From Marine Group II euryarchaeote MED-G35 (GTDB lineage Archaea > Thermoplasmatota > Poseidoniia > Poseidoniales > Thalassarchaeaceae), in contig NTJS01000006.1 of NCBI GenBank assembly GCA_002457155.1, forward strand, positions 1 to 63,617: 63,617 nt of DNA. The letters run 5' to 3'. Below, in pieces: positions 26,731 through 39,600 of the stretch (its first letter is position 1; every line of letters starts with the position of its first letter). Both the position numbers and the translations under genes were made by a program. Under the pieces are notes generated by a model. The model did no database searches. It was not told the DNA's origin and saw only the letters and a list, made by a program, of their open reading frames with translations.

Positions 26731-28430
26731 TAATCCTCATCTTGGTCCTCTTCCCTCTCATTGTATATTGAGAATAGAAAGTAACCCCCTACAGATGCTG
26801 CTATTGCTAAGGCGATAAGGGCTGGAATAATTGTGAAACTCTCTTCATCATCGACCATCGTCCAATTAACACTCTGACTAGTCGTCTGCCCCCCTCCGAA
26901 TGCGAACTCATCCACGAGTTGAGTCGGTGTCAGAATCCTGCATGAAATCGAGTCCTCACCGGGAACTGATACCCTCCAACTGAAAGAAATCGTAACCTTC
27001 TCCCCCGGCCCTATTACTGCGTTAGGGAATGAAGGTGAGATTTGCGCCGTAGCATTGGTACTGAGATCCTCACAATTGATTGCCAATGATGCAGCTGCAG
27101 ACCCTGAATTCGAGATTTCTGCATCAACATTCACAGAATCACCGACGGAGGCACCGTTCAGTGCCCCGTCCTCTCCGACCACAGAAAGACTATCCCAAAT
27201 CACCATCGGAGTTCCGCTTTCCACCTTTACTTCAGAATCCCAGACAAGTTCGAATTGCCCCCCTCCATAGTCTCCTATGCCTGACTCCTCTGGATTCCAT
27301 GCAGTTCTGTAGTCTGTAATGGTGACAATCGCCTGCTCACTCCAGATCGGGTTTTCCTCCCAAGTGTTGTCTTCTGACCATGCTATCTCGACCACTCTCT
27401 CCCTTCCACCATCGATGAAGGAAACTCCCATTTCGTTACTGAAGTTTGAATAGCTAGGAAATTTGTGCATCCCGGTGATATCGTATGTGACGAACATCGC
27501 ATCGAAGGAAAGACTCTGCCTGGATATCCTCCTCTCCCACTTGTCGGTCAATCCGCCGGAACCGCTCACACCTTCCCCCCATATGATTGATGAATATGCC
27601 ATTGCCCTGACGTCATGGTCATCTGTGCTGTTTGTGAATTGCGTATTCCCCCCTAGGTGAATTCCTGCATCATCGCTAGTAAGTATGATGGGTCCGACCC
27701 TATCAAGAGATGAATCGTTGATGTGAACACTTCCTGATGAGGAGATCTGCCCCCCGAATAATGAAGAGGAAATTGACTCCATGGAACCATCAATATCGAT
27801 AGTGAAACCAGGTTCGCCATTCACCATCATATTTCTATGCGATAAATCTGCAGCATTGACCCACGTCCGATTCTGCCCCTCCCTCTCAACACTGATCTCG
27901 CTAAGTGAAATCGGATGGCAAAGCGGGCCAGTAAACCCCACCCAAGCATCAACCGGGCCGTTTCCGAGCGGAATGAAGTCCTCATCGCCACTCAGATCCT
28001 TAGTGTCGTTCCCAAAATGAGCAACTACGCCGTCCAGCGTGAATCCTTGAATAGGTCTTAGATACATCCTAACATTCTGGTTGGAGGATGAAGAGGCCAA
28101 TACTGCTGATCTGTTCCCTTCGTCACAATATCCGAATCCGGCTAATCCAGATGGGGGTTGGCTTGCACTTATTCCTGAATTCTCCAGAGACAACGAAGAT
28201 GTTGAATCGACAAAGATATTGACTCCACTGCTAATATCTACTTGCGAATTAACGAAAGATAGTGAACCCCCGTTTACTACTCTGACATTCTGAGACAGCG
28301 TCATGTCGTTCGACCAAGTCATATTCGACTCGATGATGATGTCATCCCCTTCCGCTACGGCACTACTCGGAATGAAGGCCACTGAGAATAATAGTACGAG
28401 GCACAACATAATCGGATTTCTTCTGTTCAT
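26715..28430 (-). CDS. membrane-anchored surface protein, hypothetical
   Basis: 571 aa from ATG 28430, where a signal peptide (MNRRNPIMLCLVLLFSVAFIPSSAVA) begins; the frame upstream to 28508 would add 26 non-signal residues. After the signal there is a serine-rich region with beta-helix-like short strands (SLSFVNSQVDIS, SLSLENSGIS), then Ig-like modules. A C-terminal TM helix (IIPALIALAIAASVGGYFLF) and a short acidic tail (EREEDQDEDYQRIP) complete the same plan as the protein at 8647. No enzyme motif was recognised. It overlaps the gdhA stop region by 16 bp and is divergent from carS. Confidence 0.75.
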   Translation of the reverse strand: MNRRNPIMLCLVLLFSVAFIPSSAVAEGDDIIIESNMTWSNDMTLSQNVRVVNGGSLSFVNSQVDISSGVNIFVDSTSSLSLENSGISASQPPSGLAGFGYCDEGNRSAVLASSSSNQNVRMYLRPIQGFTLDGVVAHFGNDTKDLSGDEDFIPLGNGPVDAWVGFTGPLCHPISLSEISVEREGQNRTWVNAADLSHRNMMVNGEPGFTIDIDGSMESISSSLFGGQISSSGSVHINDSSLDRVGPIILTSDDAGIHLGGNTQFTNSTDDHDVRAMAYSSIIWGEGVSGSGGLTDKWERRISRQSLSFDAMFVTYDITGMHKFPSYSNFSNEMGVSFIDGGRERVVEIAWSEDNTWEENPIWSEQAIVTITDYRTAWNPEESGIGDYGGGQFELVWDSEVKVESGTPMVIWDSLSVVGEDGALNGASVGDSVNVDAEISNSGSAAASLAINCEDLSTNATAQISPSFPNAVIGPGEKVTISFSWRVSVPGEDSISCRILTPTQLVDEFAFGGGQTTSQSVNWTMVDDEESFTIIPALIALAIAASVGGYFLFSIYNEREEDQDEDYQRIP

Positions 28431-28548
28431 TGCCAATCCGTCACGACAGAGGGCCATGAATATCACCCCTGCGGGCTCAATCTTTCTACAGATTTTCCAC
28501 TCCCACAATCGTGCGAAGGTTCATCCTCCGAATTTCACTGCCACAGTC

Positions 28549-29232
28549 ATGTCTTCGGATTCACTTCCTTGGGATGACCCCCTAATCGCACCACTTCTGG
28601 TGCTCTGGCTATATCTCCCGGGATATCTTTCCAACACTGCAGCAATGCTAGGGGGGAAGTGGATTCCAGATTTGACAGGAATCCCCGTTTTCACTATTGA
28701 TGGAGGCAGGGTGATGTCAGATGGGAATCGAGTTTTGGGCGATGGAAAGACCTGGAATGGCCTAATTGGGGGAACCATTGGAGGTGGACTATTAGGAGTC
28801 CTAACTCATTCAATTTCGAATGGAAACTCAGTTGATTCGGCTCCATTCCTCGACCCCCTCTCGACATATGGGACAAACTCCTCAGAGATCTCGGATGCGT
28901 GGTTCTACTTCGGAGGGGAATCGGTTACCGCATTCACAATCGGCTGTGTACTTGGATTGGGGTGCATGGTGGGGGACTCAGCGGGTTCCTTCGTCAAGCG
29001 GAGACTCGGGCACAAGAGGGAAGGTAGCGTCAGTTCAAAGGCCCCTTTGCTTGACACCATCCCTTTCGCAGCCTCTGCTTTCGTCTTCGGACAATTCCTA
29101 CTCGCACCGTCCATTGTGGGTAGCTCCGAACTCCTAATGGGGATGGTAGTACTCCTCCTTGCAACTCCAATTCTACACAGGTCTTTCAATATCATCGGAT
29201 TTCGATTGGGGCTCAAGTCGGTGCCATACTAG
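28549..29232 (+). CDS. carS: CDP-archaeol synthase
   Basis: CarS transfers CMP from CTP to unsaturated archaetidic acid, an essential step of archaeal ether-lipid synthesis. The 227-aa protein has several TM segments and the family signatures YLPGYLSNTAAML, a DGGRV...DGNRVLGDGKTWNG block and GDSAGSFVKRRLG. The open frame runs upstream to 28303, but the first 82 residues do not fit; ATG 28549 starts just before the conserved part. It is the clearest archaeal lipid marker in the window. Confidence 0.9.
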   Translation: MSSDSLPWDDPLIAPLLVLWLYLPGYLSNTAAMLGGKWIPDLTGIPVFTIDGGRVMSDGNRVLGDGKTWNGLIGGTIGGGLLGVLTHSISNGNSVDSAPFLDPLSTYGTNSSEISDAWFYFGGESVTAFTIGCVLGLGCMVGDSAGSFVKRRLGHKREGSVSSKAPLLDTIPFAASAFVFGQFLLAPSIVGSSELLMGMVVLLLATPILHRSFNIIGFRLGLKSVPY

Positions 29233-29280
29233 GAAAAATCTCATGTGTGAACTTTATCACTAGAATAGCGAGCACGAATC

Positions 29281-30552
29281 ATGGCCGGAATGGAAGTATT
29301 GGTGGTTGGTTCTGGTGGCCGAGAACACGCATTGGCACTGGGTCTTTCTCAGAGTGATTCCGTTTCTTCAGTCCACTGCACACCTGGAAATGCTGGCACA
29401 TCAATGGTAGCCACCAATCACGGAATCCTGGTTTCTGACATCGAGGGAATCGTCAGCCTAGCAAAGCAATTGATGGTATCATTGGTTGTTGTTGGTCCCG
29501 AGGCACCACTAGTGAATGGACTATCAGATAGGCTAAGACAGGAATCAATACCCAGCTTCGGCCCTCATTCCGAGGGAGCACTCCTAGAAGGATCCAAGAC
29601 TTATGCAAAGACGATCATGGAGTCACTCGGAGTCCCAACAGGGAGATTCGAGAGGATTGATGAAATTGACTCAATAGAGGCCAGCTTGGAATCATTTGAA
29701 CCCCCATGGGTCATCAAGAGAGACGTACTCGCGGGAGGAAAGGGAGTTACTGTTACCTCCTCGAGAAAAGACGCGCATGAAGCACTGAGAAATGGGGTTG
29801 AGACAGATGGTTTTGTCCTCATGGAAGAGCATCTTTCAGGAGAGGAGGCCTCAGTCTTAGTGATCATGGACGAGTCTGGCTATGTGATGCTTCCAGCAAG
29901 CCAGGACCACAAGAGAGTAGGAAATAATGACGAAGGCCCAAACACCGGGGGGATGGGTGCATATGCGCCCGCCCCAGTCGTAACGCCATCAGTATTGGCC
30001 AGAACAAGGGAAGAGATAGTAGAACCAATGCACCACCATCTAAGAAATTCGGAGATACCCTATCGTGGTTGCCTATACGTTGGTCTGATGATTGATGAAG
30101 ATGGAGCTCCGAGTGTTGTCGAGTTCAATGTAAGGCTGGGAGATCCGGAGGCCCAGGTCACTATTCCGTTGTTCCAGTCAGATTTGGGACTGGTTCTTCT
30201 TGCAGCCGCGCAGGGAAATCTTGCAGACATTGATGTTGAATTCAAAAAAGTCCACGCTGCAACAGTTGTCTTAGCATCAGAGGGATATCCTGGGGATGTT
30301 TTTTCTGGTAGGTTGATCGAAGGTTGGGATGCGACAATAGAAGAAGGACAGGTTCTCGGTTTTGTCCATCTTGCTGGAGCAAACAGGAAAGATTCAGGAG
30401 AACTAATTTCAACTGGGGGGCGGGTGCTCTCGGCAACTGGAATTGCGCCTACACTCGGTGAGGCATTGGAGGCCTCATATCAGATAATTGGGGGAATCGA
30501 ACTGGAAGGCTCCCATTATAGAGAAGACATCGGTTTTCGTGCACTTCCGTGA
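29281..30552 (+). CDS. purD: phosphoribosylamine-glycine ligase
   Basis: GAR synthetase, second step of de novo purine synthesis. 423 aa, usual length. N-terminal VLVVGSGGREHALA, an ATP-grasp core (VIKRDVLAGGKGVTV, LMEEHLSGEEASVLV), SQDHKRVGNNDEGPNTGGMG and VEFNVRLGDPEAQVTIP are all intact. ATG 29281 is preceded by TTTATC (29253-29258), 28 bp upstream, consistent with a leaderless transcript; ATG 29290 is an alternative. Confidence 0.95.
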   Translation: MAGMEVLVVGSGGREHALALGLSQSDSVSSVHCTPGNAGTSMVATNHGILVSDIEGIVSLAKQLMVSLVVVGPEAPLVNGLSDRLRQESIPSFGPHSEGALLEGSKTYAKTIMESLGVPTGRFERIDEIDSIEASLESFEPPWVIKRDVLAGGKGVTVTSSRKDAHEALRNGVETDGFVLMEEHLSGEEASVLVIMDESGYVMLPASQDHKRVGNNDEGPNTGGMGAYAPAPVVTPSVLARTREEIVEPMHHHLRNSEIPYRGCLYVGLMIDEDGAPSVVEFNVRLGDPEAQVTIPLFQSDLGLVLLAAAQGNLADIDVEFKKVHAATVVLASEGYPGDVFSGRLIEGWDATIEEGQVLGFVHLAGANRKDSGELISTGGRVLSATGIAPTLGEALEASYQIIGGIELEGSHYREDIGFRALP

Positions 30553-30589
30553 TGAAAAATAGCACCAATCTAGGGGTTCTTTTACCAAT

Positions 30590-30610
30590 CCGTTCTACGA
30601 ACGGTTAAAA
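30590..30610 (+). promoter_or_regulatory. aglB promoter: 15-bp palindrome joined to a TATA box
   Basis: CCGTTC (30590-30595), spacer TAC, GAACGG (30599-30604) is a perfect dyad, followed directly by TTAAAA (30605-30610). TTAAAA begins 26 bp before ATG 30631, fitting a leaderless start. A factor bound to the dyad would overlap the BRE. Confidence 0.55.
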
Positions 30611-30630
30611 CAAGCGTTTTGGTCGGCGCG

Positions 30631-33600
30631 ATGCTGAGTCATTGGCAAATAGGTCCGGTGGATGGGATGGAAGAGGAGAAAGATACAATTCAAGTTGTTC
30701 AATTCAACAACCTTGTCGCACCAGTTGCTATCACTCTGGCACTACTTGGATTGGCTATCGTCGCTTCCTCTCTGGAAGGCAGAGAAGTTGACGGCGATTT
30801 CCTCTCTACAGCCATCCTAATCTCACTATCGGTGCTAATTCCGGCATGTATTGGCAGGACTTCCTGGCTGTTACCTCTTGATTCCGGAGCCCTTCGTGTC
30901 GGCGCTATCACTCTCGCCCTATCGCTAATAGGAATATCCGCAAATTTAGCAGATTCAGAAAATTTCAACCATATGTTCGTTGCCACATTCGTTTTCGTTG
31001 GATTCGCTTCAGCGTCATTAAACGAATCAGAACGATTTGAAGAGTCTGCCACCTTCCTCTCAATTGTTCTGGGGATGCGCCTTGCGGCATTCTATGCAGG
31101 GGGGCTCATTATCGCTCAAAGTGACTCTCTTGCTGTAATAGACACAGTCAGGGAATCAATCGGAGCTGCATTCTTCTCATTCTGGCTCTCTTCAATATCA
31201 CTCGGTTTCCTTGTGATGGTCGGACTAAGGGGGACAATGGAGAATCGGGGCAAGGGGAATCTAATGGCCAATCTTCCAAACATTAGGGAGAACCCAGAGG
31301 TAGGGGTATACGCATCCCTAGTCTTCGCTAGCTTCTTGGTTCCACTAATCTGGATTGGCCAGATTGGCTCTCTCCAGGATTTCTCTCAGCAGAACCACAT
31401 TGGATTGGCATGGGCATCATTCTCTGCATTAGTGATTTTCATTCATGCATTCTTCAGAGCAGAGGGATGGCACGTATTGGGTGCACTACTGGCAGTGAAC
31501 TGGATTCTTTACTCCATTGGCCATATTCATGAGATTGGTAACGAACTACCATCCTTATTCTCCGAGGACGGATTCATTGGCTCCTTCACCTGGTTCTTCC
31601 TATGGTTCTGGATGAACTTCTTCACCCTCTTCTTCGCTTCCAGAGGAGTTTTCGGAGATATCGCCCCTAGAAGGGAGAGGAGCGGCTTCAGAGTCTGGTG
31701 GGATGTCAACTCCTACGCAGTTATGGTTTCTCTTGCTTTCTTGATAGCACTCATCGTTAGAACCGCATGGAACGTAATCCCGGCAATGAATGCGAATGGA
31801 ACCGGGCTATGGGACATGACTGGTGGTTCCGACCCCTGGTACATGAAGAGAGTAGTGGACTATGTTATCGCTGAGAGGAGCCATCTGATTTTCGATCATG
31901 ATAGGGCTTACCCATCCGGGGGGATTAATCCAAGGCCCCCGCTCTTCTCTTGGTCCCTAGCCCTGGGTGGTCTGGCTCTCTCTTGGATTCTTGAAATGCC
32001 GGCCGACCAAGCAGTGTGGTGGTCCATGGCGGCACTACCCGCAGTCTACGGCGCCCTGATAGTCCTCCCAATTGCTGGGATAGCCTCACGCGCACACAGC
32101 AGGAGGGCTGGCATCATTGCAGCTTGGCTGATAGCCCTAATGCCAGGTCACATGAGCCGCTCAACATTCGCAATGTCGGACCACGACTCCTTCGCAATGC
32201 TTTTCCTGGCCATCGCATTCTACTATTGGATCAGGGCGATCGAGCATATCGATCACAATAAAATCTTCAAGTCAACTAGCACAAACCCTCTGTACATTTT
32301 CGCAGGAATGAGGGAGACGTGGAAGAGGAACCCTTCATTGATGGCAAATGCATCAATGGCCGGAATCGCTTTCTCAATCATGGCCCTTGGGTGGAAAGGA
32401 TTCGTTTACGGTCCGGGAATCCTCTTCCTAGCTTACTCATTCCAAGTTGCGATTAACATATTCAAAGGAAGGGATAGCCTTCAATTCACCTCTGCGGCTC
32501 TTCAAATGATGCTAGTCGCAATCCTCATACCGACTCCATTCTATGCTTGGCCGGGAATGAATCTCCTTTTCGCACCCAGTGGAATGCAACCTATGTTCTA
32601 CATAATTGGATTCACATTTGCCATGGGATGGGTGTCTAGCTCATTCAGGGACAAGCCTTGGTTGTTGGTAGTCCTAGGGGGTAGCGCATTATTCGGTTCG
32701 ATCCTCGCTTTGCTATACATTCTTCAGGTTAGAGATCTTTTCAATGGATGGGACATTCTCTTTACTGGCGGTTTTTACTTCTCCAAGAACAAGATCTTCG
32801 GAACTATCGGTGAGGCGCAAGCTCCTGAGAGGGGTGTTCTTTTCGCATCTTACGGTCCCATAGTGGCTCTAATCGCAATAGGTTGCGCATTCTTGCTATT
32901 GTGGAGAGGCAGTAGGAAGAATAAGTCAGATCTAACTCTTCTTGGACTCTGGACCATTATCGCAACATACATGGCATGGTCAGCCGGCCGTTTCATAATC
33001 AACGCCACCCCAGTAATTGCAGTAGTAGGGGGAATCGGGATTTCCATGCTATGGGGGGCAGCAAGTTTACCAGCCTTCACCAAGGTATGGAGAAACTCTG
33101 GAATTGGGACTCCAAGGACCCGTTTCAAGTCTCTATGGCCGGCCACCAAAGCACGTCCAGGAGTTCCGGCCATGGTCATGGTTTTGCTCCTCATCACATC
33201 TCAACATGCGACTTATGGGATCGATGCTGGAATCCCAAGAGGGGACCAGTCTGCAAACGAAATCGATCAGAGCCTATACGACATTGTCCCGGACATACTG
33301 AGACAAGACTTGCTAGGTCTCTTTTCAGTCATGAATAGCGAGACGTACGACCAAAGCGATTCTGGCCTATGGTACATGGGTACTTTCGGCCCAAGCTTCA
33401 ATTCACAGGGCTGGAATGAGGCATACGATTGGCTCTCTCAGCAGGATAGCGAAACGCCATTCAGCGATCGTCCCGCCTTCGTTTCCTGGTGGGACTATGG
33501 TTTCCAAGCCCTGGCTTCCGGTCAGCATCCCACGGTTGCCGACAACTTCCAATCTGGAATACCAAACAGTGGGGCAATGCTACTATCGGGAGGCCAGGAA

Positions 33601-36600
33601 GATACACTTTCGCTGTTCATAACAACCTTAGCGATGGGTGACAAGAGCATCAACAATGGCCAACTAGGCGATTCCTTCCTATCCGTCCTAGGAGGGCACA
33701 TGACTCCAGAACAGGTCCAGGAGTTCGAAGATATCACTTCCAACAACAACAAGGGGTTTGTCCAAGACCGTTTGATGGCTGTCGTTGCGGAATATGGGGA
33801 TTCCGAATTGCTTCAGGGTAAATCCCTGGACAGCAATGGGCTGACATGCTCCAATCCTTGTTTGGATACCTATGTTGTATTGGTAAACGGGGAACCATTC
33901 GGTGAAGCCACCACCAATTCATCCGAGGCAATGGCACTCTTCGATCAGGCTCGCGGGTCATCATCCGAATTCGAATTGGCAGAATTCGATGACGCAAGTC
34001 ACTACGATATGGCAGGATACCGATATACCAGAGACATCATTGACGACTACGATGATCTCTCGACCGCTCTCCACAGGACAAATGCCAGGTTCGGATTGGC
34101 TCGTGCGTTCCTAATAACTGCCTTCTCGCTCGATGATCTCGTACAGATATATGATGGAATCTCATCAATCGACACGTACGAGGTCTCAGATTACGAAGAG
34201 TCGCATGGGAGCACAACCTCGAGGAACCACGAGATTCGGTACTTCGCTGTAGATAACCGGCTATATCCACTTGGAGGGATGTACTACCAGGACTATCAGT
34301 CGTACCATAGGGGACAAACTACTGGAATCTTCCATGCTCCAACCCATCTTTCTGGACTCGACATCGACTCATACATTACAACAACTTACGAAACAAACCA
34401 GGGCGATCATACGCCTGAGGAGTTCCAAAGCACGTACTTAGAGGACCTCAAGGCTCAGGCTTCCGGAGCATCTACTGCCGAGGACATGATTCAGATGACG
34501 GATATGAAATATCAGCATCTGGACAGTTTCTTCGACACGATGATCGCAAGGACATATGTCGGGTACGGGACTTCCACGTTGGGGCTTCCATCGATAAGTG
34601 GCCAAGTTGGGGATGCCGACACGCCTTCTACTTGGATTCTACCAAACTCAATTACGGGAACCCCAGGGAGCTATTTGCAGGGGGCAATGGCACTTCCAGG
34701 GGCAATGATGAACCACTTCGTACTATCCAACTGGTACGATCCGACAAACGGTACTTCCTGCGAAGAAATTCAGATAACAGGTTCTGCTTCAACAGTAGCG
34801 GGCAGTTCTCAACTTTCGGACGTCTCACTCTATTCGGAGGACAGTCTCTCATCAGGATGGTCCCAGATTCAATCAGGAGGCCCTTGGAAGGTGACCCAAG
34901 TGGAAGAGGGGGTTATTCCCATGAACACTTCAACTATCAATTATGACTCCGACGAAGAGACGCTCTCAATCAGTTCAGCAGCCTCATCTTCTGCTAATGA
35001 TACTGAATTCACCCTAACAGGAAAGGTGGACAAGTATTGCGGCTCTATTTATGATTCCAACAGAAATGTAAAGATTCTGAAGTACTACAGCGGCGCAACA
35101 CTACAGGGCACTGTCACGCTAGATGGAGTCGGACCAGTACCCAATGCAAGGATCCTAATTGAGAGAGACGCTTTCAGCGGAGATGAGTCCGCGGACGAAG
35201 ACGGCAATGTCGTTGACAACGACTCCAGAACATACTGGATACCCATTGGGAGTACACAAGCAGACGAGGAAGGCCACTTCTCTTTCACTGCTCCATCTGG
35301 AAAGATCCGAGTCTCTGCTTTCACAGGCGATCCAGACTTGGATGCAGCCAGAACATCCCTGTTATCAGGTTCCGCCAACCTAATGTCAGAACTTTTCTCA
35401 GAGACATCCCAGAACCGTGCGGTAAACCCAGTAACTGGAATCCTGGGTAATGTCTACGGGTCAACATGGCTCTCTGAGACAATAGTGAACATTTCTGGAT
35501 CCGATGGACACAGCAATGGACAATCCGTAATCGAGGCTCCAATATCGGTATCGCCATCAACCGCTTCAGGGATACTCTCATGGTCGGGCGAACTTGATTT
35601 CGACGGGGACCCCGTTCTTTCTGCTAACATTACCCTCACTCCTTCTTCAGTAGACGTAGTGATCCAACCCTATGAGGTCATGACTTCTGATGGGAGCATG
35701 GTTGGGGAAGACTTGAGATTCAGTGGAACAGGAGAGGTCACATTCCTGGGAGAGGGAACTATGGAGAGCATGGGGGCAGTATCTGTTCACGACTTCACTG
35801 GCACCCATACTCAAGCTGTATTCGATAACCACAGCATTACTGGAGAGGGGCAATTCTCTGGAAAGGGTATGATCGATGGCACACTATTGGGCGAGTTCCC
35901 AGATTGCTCTGGAGATTCAGTCCCCGAGGGTTCTGATGCATGCATTAACGATGATGGCCACTATCTCTTGGAAGGAATAGCAAACGGCTCTGGAAAGTTC
36001 ACATCACAGGGAGTCAGTGAATTCACCAGGGAGCTCTCACAGGCCACATTCATCGGTTCAGGTAACTTCGCCACGGCTCCTTCAGATGACCTTGTCACAT
36101 TTGGGACAATTAATGGAACTGGTACTTTCTCGGGCCACGGATCGTTCAGTGGGCCTATGGTCCGACCTGGTTCCTTCCACATCGTCGACGCCCTTCCCGG
36201 CGAGTACGTCGTTTCAGTGGATTTCGGAACCGGGGATCCTGTGGAGATCGCGCAACCATTCGTAATCCCCCTGACTTCTTCTGAGATTCAGACTCCGGTA
36301 TCTATCACTGGAGGCGCGATCAAGGGAACTGTCTCGTTTTTCACTGGCAGGCCATTGTCGAGTGAGGTTTCGATTTTCTCAATCAATGGCTCTAGTGAGG
36401 ATTCCAATGAAGAGTGCCATGGCGTCATCACCCAACCATGTTTCATCATTCCTGACGAAAGTGGTTCTTTCGAGGTCGGACCAATAGTCCCAGGTTCTTA
36501 CATAGCAGAGGTAGATATCGATGACGACGGATTCCCAGAGATCTCCCATGCATTCTCATTCGTATCCGGATTAGCATCCCTGGTGTCCTTCCCTTCTGAA

Positions 36601-39600
36601 GTACCTCAAACATCTGACATCACATTCACCCTCTCCGATGACGGAACCAGTGTCGATGACCTTCAATTGCAATTCATACCAGAGGACCTTTCCAGAAGTG
36701 CAGTCACAGCAATGTTCGACAATGAGTCTAAGACTTACCACGCCGAGTTAAATCCAGGAATTTGGATACTCAATTACACACTCAGTGATGAGAAGCAACT
36801 GTGGCAGCGCATTTCTATGGGGAGTATCGATGTAAACGACTCTTTCGAGTTCTTGGTTAGCCAGGTCGTAAGTGGGGTTGTGATCGACTCAGTTAAGGGT
36901 GACGAAATCTCAGATCCAATGTTGTCCAGAGTGACCAACCAGGAGGTTTTGTTCCAATGGCAAGGCTTCACTCTCAAATCTGTAACTGACTCATTCGGAG
37001 AATTCAGCGTTATCCTTCCTCAAGGTGCCTTTGTCCATGCAACCGTGGAGAGAATGGTCGGAGCAGGCGGATTCTTCTCCAACGGAACGAGCTTTCAAGT
37101 GACAGATTCGATGGAAAATATCACAATAAAACTCACAGACTCAACAATGGTCCTCGGAGAAGTAAGCCTCAATCGTGAAGGAAACACGTACAATCAAGGA
37201 TTCTCCGGGTGGACTCCCGTATTTGCCAAAGCAAACAACTTGGACGGAACAACAGACGCCGTTTGGAGGGAAGAGGTGGATGACCTCGGACGATTCGACA
37301 TGCTGCTGCCTCTGGGCAACTGGTCTTTCACATTGGAAGCGGGCAGCGAAATGACCGCCAATGTCGTAGTCAAGGAAATCAACACCACATCAGATCCGAT
37401 GGTCGAGCTCCTTGTCCTTCCGACAAATAGTACTGTGGAGATAGATTTCTTCATCGATCATATAGGAGATAACAACGCATCCAATGGAACTCCAGTTTCC
37501 TATCCATTCGAGATTAAGCCCCTGTCACCCAATGGTGCCGGTTACACCGTCCTAAGAGATGGTTCGGAGTGGACTCAAACAGGATTGGCGGAAGTATCTC
37601 TTGAACCGGGAAGGTATCGAATAGTTGTTGAGAGGGCCAACTCTTCTGCAGACGATCCATTCGATACCTTGTATGACACAAATGACATCTTCGAAGTCGA
37701 GATCGGGTCTTCTTCTACAGTCAAGCGTTCTGTGGGATTCGAACCAAGATGGTTAGTTAACATCACATTCCGGAATGAGAGCGGCCAATTACTAGAAAAC
37801 CACGAAGTTAAACTCGAGAACGTCGAAAATGGTTGGATACAAACTTACACTACCAACGAAGATGGAGTGTTGGTTGAGTACATTGAAGAGGGAGATTGGA
37901 TCGTAATTGTAGATGAATTCGAGACAAACTCGGGAGTGTATGAGGGATTGCGAAGGGCGATTTCCACTTCTCAATCGACGGCAGGATCCAGGTCAAACTT
38001 CCAGACAGCCGAACTTGCCTCTGTTACTGTGACCCTCCAATCAACTTCGGATGTGGCAGCACCCGAGTTGGTTGATCTCACGATATCTTCACAAGAAGGT
38101 CTTGGATCATTCATAAGTTCGATCGGAGGATTTGATCAACCCCTGGAAATAAGGCTTGTACCCGGTTTGTGGACCGTTGAGATTAATCAGACCAACCAAG
38201 ATGGCGTAATGACTCTCTTGGAGAATTCTTCGTTGGTTGAATCCGGTGTCACCGTAGGGCCCAATCACCAAGTATTCTTGACCGTACAGAAACTAGTAAG
38301 CCTTAGTGGCAAGGTATTCTGGGACCTCGATGATGATGGTGCCCCAGGTTTCTCAGAGGGTCTTTCTAATGCCTCAGTAAACATTACCGGGAACCTTGAT
38401 TCCCCGACTCATCACCTAATTTCAGATAATGACGGAGTCTGGTCCACATTCCTTCCAGTCCAAAGCTCATGGAACATCACCGTAGAGAGAGAGGGCTTCG
38501 GAACGCAGACTTCCCCAATCGAAATCGGAGAAATCTCGGTAACCGAAAATATCGAGATTTCAGCCGGCGAGGTTGAAATCTCTGGCAGCATTTCGTATCC
38601 CGACCAGACATGCATTTCTAGCGGTGAGTGGCAAGTTCAGATGATTCCATCCCATGGAATTTCAAGAGAACGCCTAACAGTGCCTGGAAATTCTCTGGGA
38701 GAGTGGTCTGCCATGATCCAACCTGGCAGTTGGGTGGCAATGGCAACATCTACATCAGAGGCTTCCGAATGCATCGATCTGATTTCTATCGAACCTCTGG
38801 AAGTTGGGGTCGATGGAGGTTCAGTCGAATCAGAACTAACAGTTGGAGGGACTCTCAGACTTGAGACCAGTTGGTTGGACTTTAATGGCAACGCGCATGA
38901 TCTTACCGAGGTTGAGGATTATGACCTAGTCATAGAATACGGCCCAATTTCATGGTCCGAGGAACTAGGAAGCGATGGAGTCCTGAATCTATTAATAATG
39001 CCGGGAACGGTACAAACCTCCAGTACTTTCGAGTTGAACGAGGGCGTTCGAAACGTATCCTACTCAGGCGGCAAGGGAATTTCAATCAGGGCAGGACAGG
39101 TAAGTCCGATGAACACCCTAAGCATCGATAGGGTCTCCAAGCAGAGCGTCACCACAACAGTACTAGGGCTCGATAGGGTTGAGGTTCAAGAGGTCGATAC
39201 CACTTGCACCAACGACGATGACGGTGACGGCGTAATCAATGGCGAAGACGCATTCCCTACCGACTCCACCGAAACCTCGGACAACGACAATGATGGAATA
39301 GGAGACAACCAAGATCCCGATGACGACAACGATGGCGATCTTGACGACGATGACGACTTCCCTCTAGGACAAGGGCTGCCTACAAACTCAGCAGAGGGTT
39401 GCAAATACCAGAGCGCTGAGTTCGCTGTCTCGATTGAATACGACGGACACAACTCATTCGACGAATATACTCTCGTTGGAACAGTCCCCGGTGCCGATGG
39501 GGTTGATTGGAGTGTCCAGTTCCAGAATTCATCAGGAGAATGGTTGGATTCCGTAACATTCGACTTGGGTCTGTCTGATTCAGACCTTACTGAACAAATC

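Noticed and set aside
8641-28517. Shared 13-mer ACAATCGTGCGAA at 8641 and 28505
   Set aside because: Such a match is expected by chance in a window of this size and the positions relative to starts differ.
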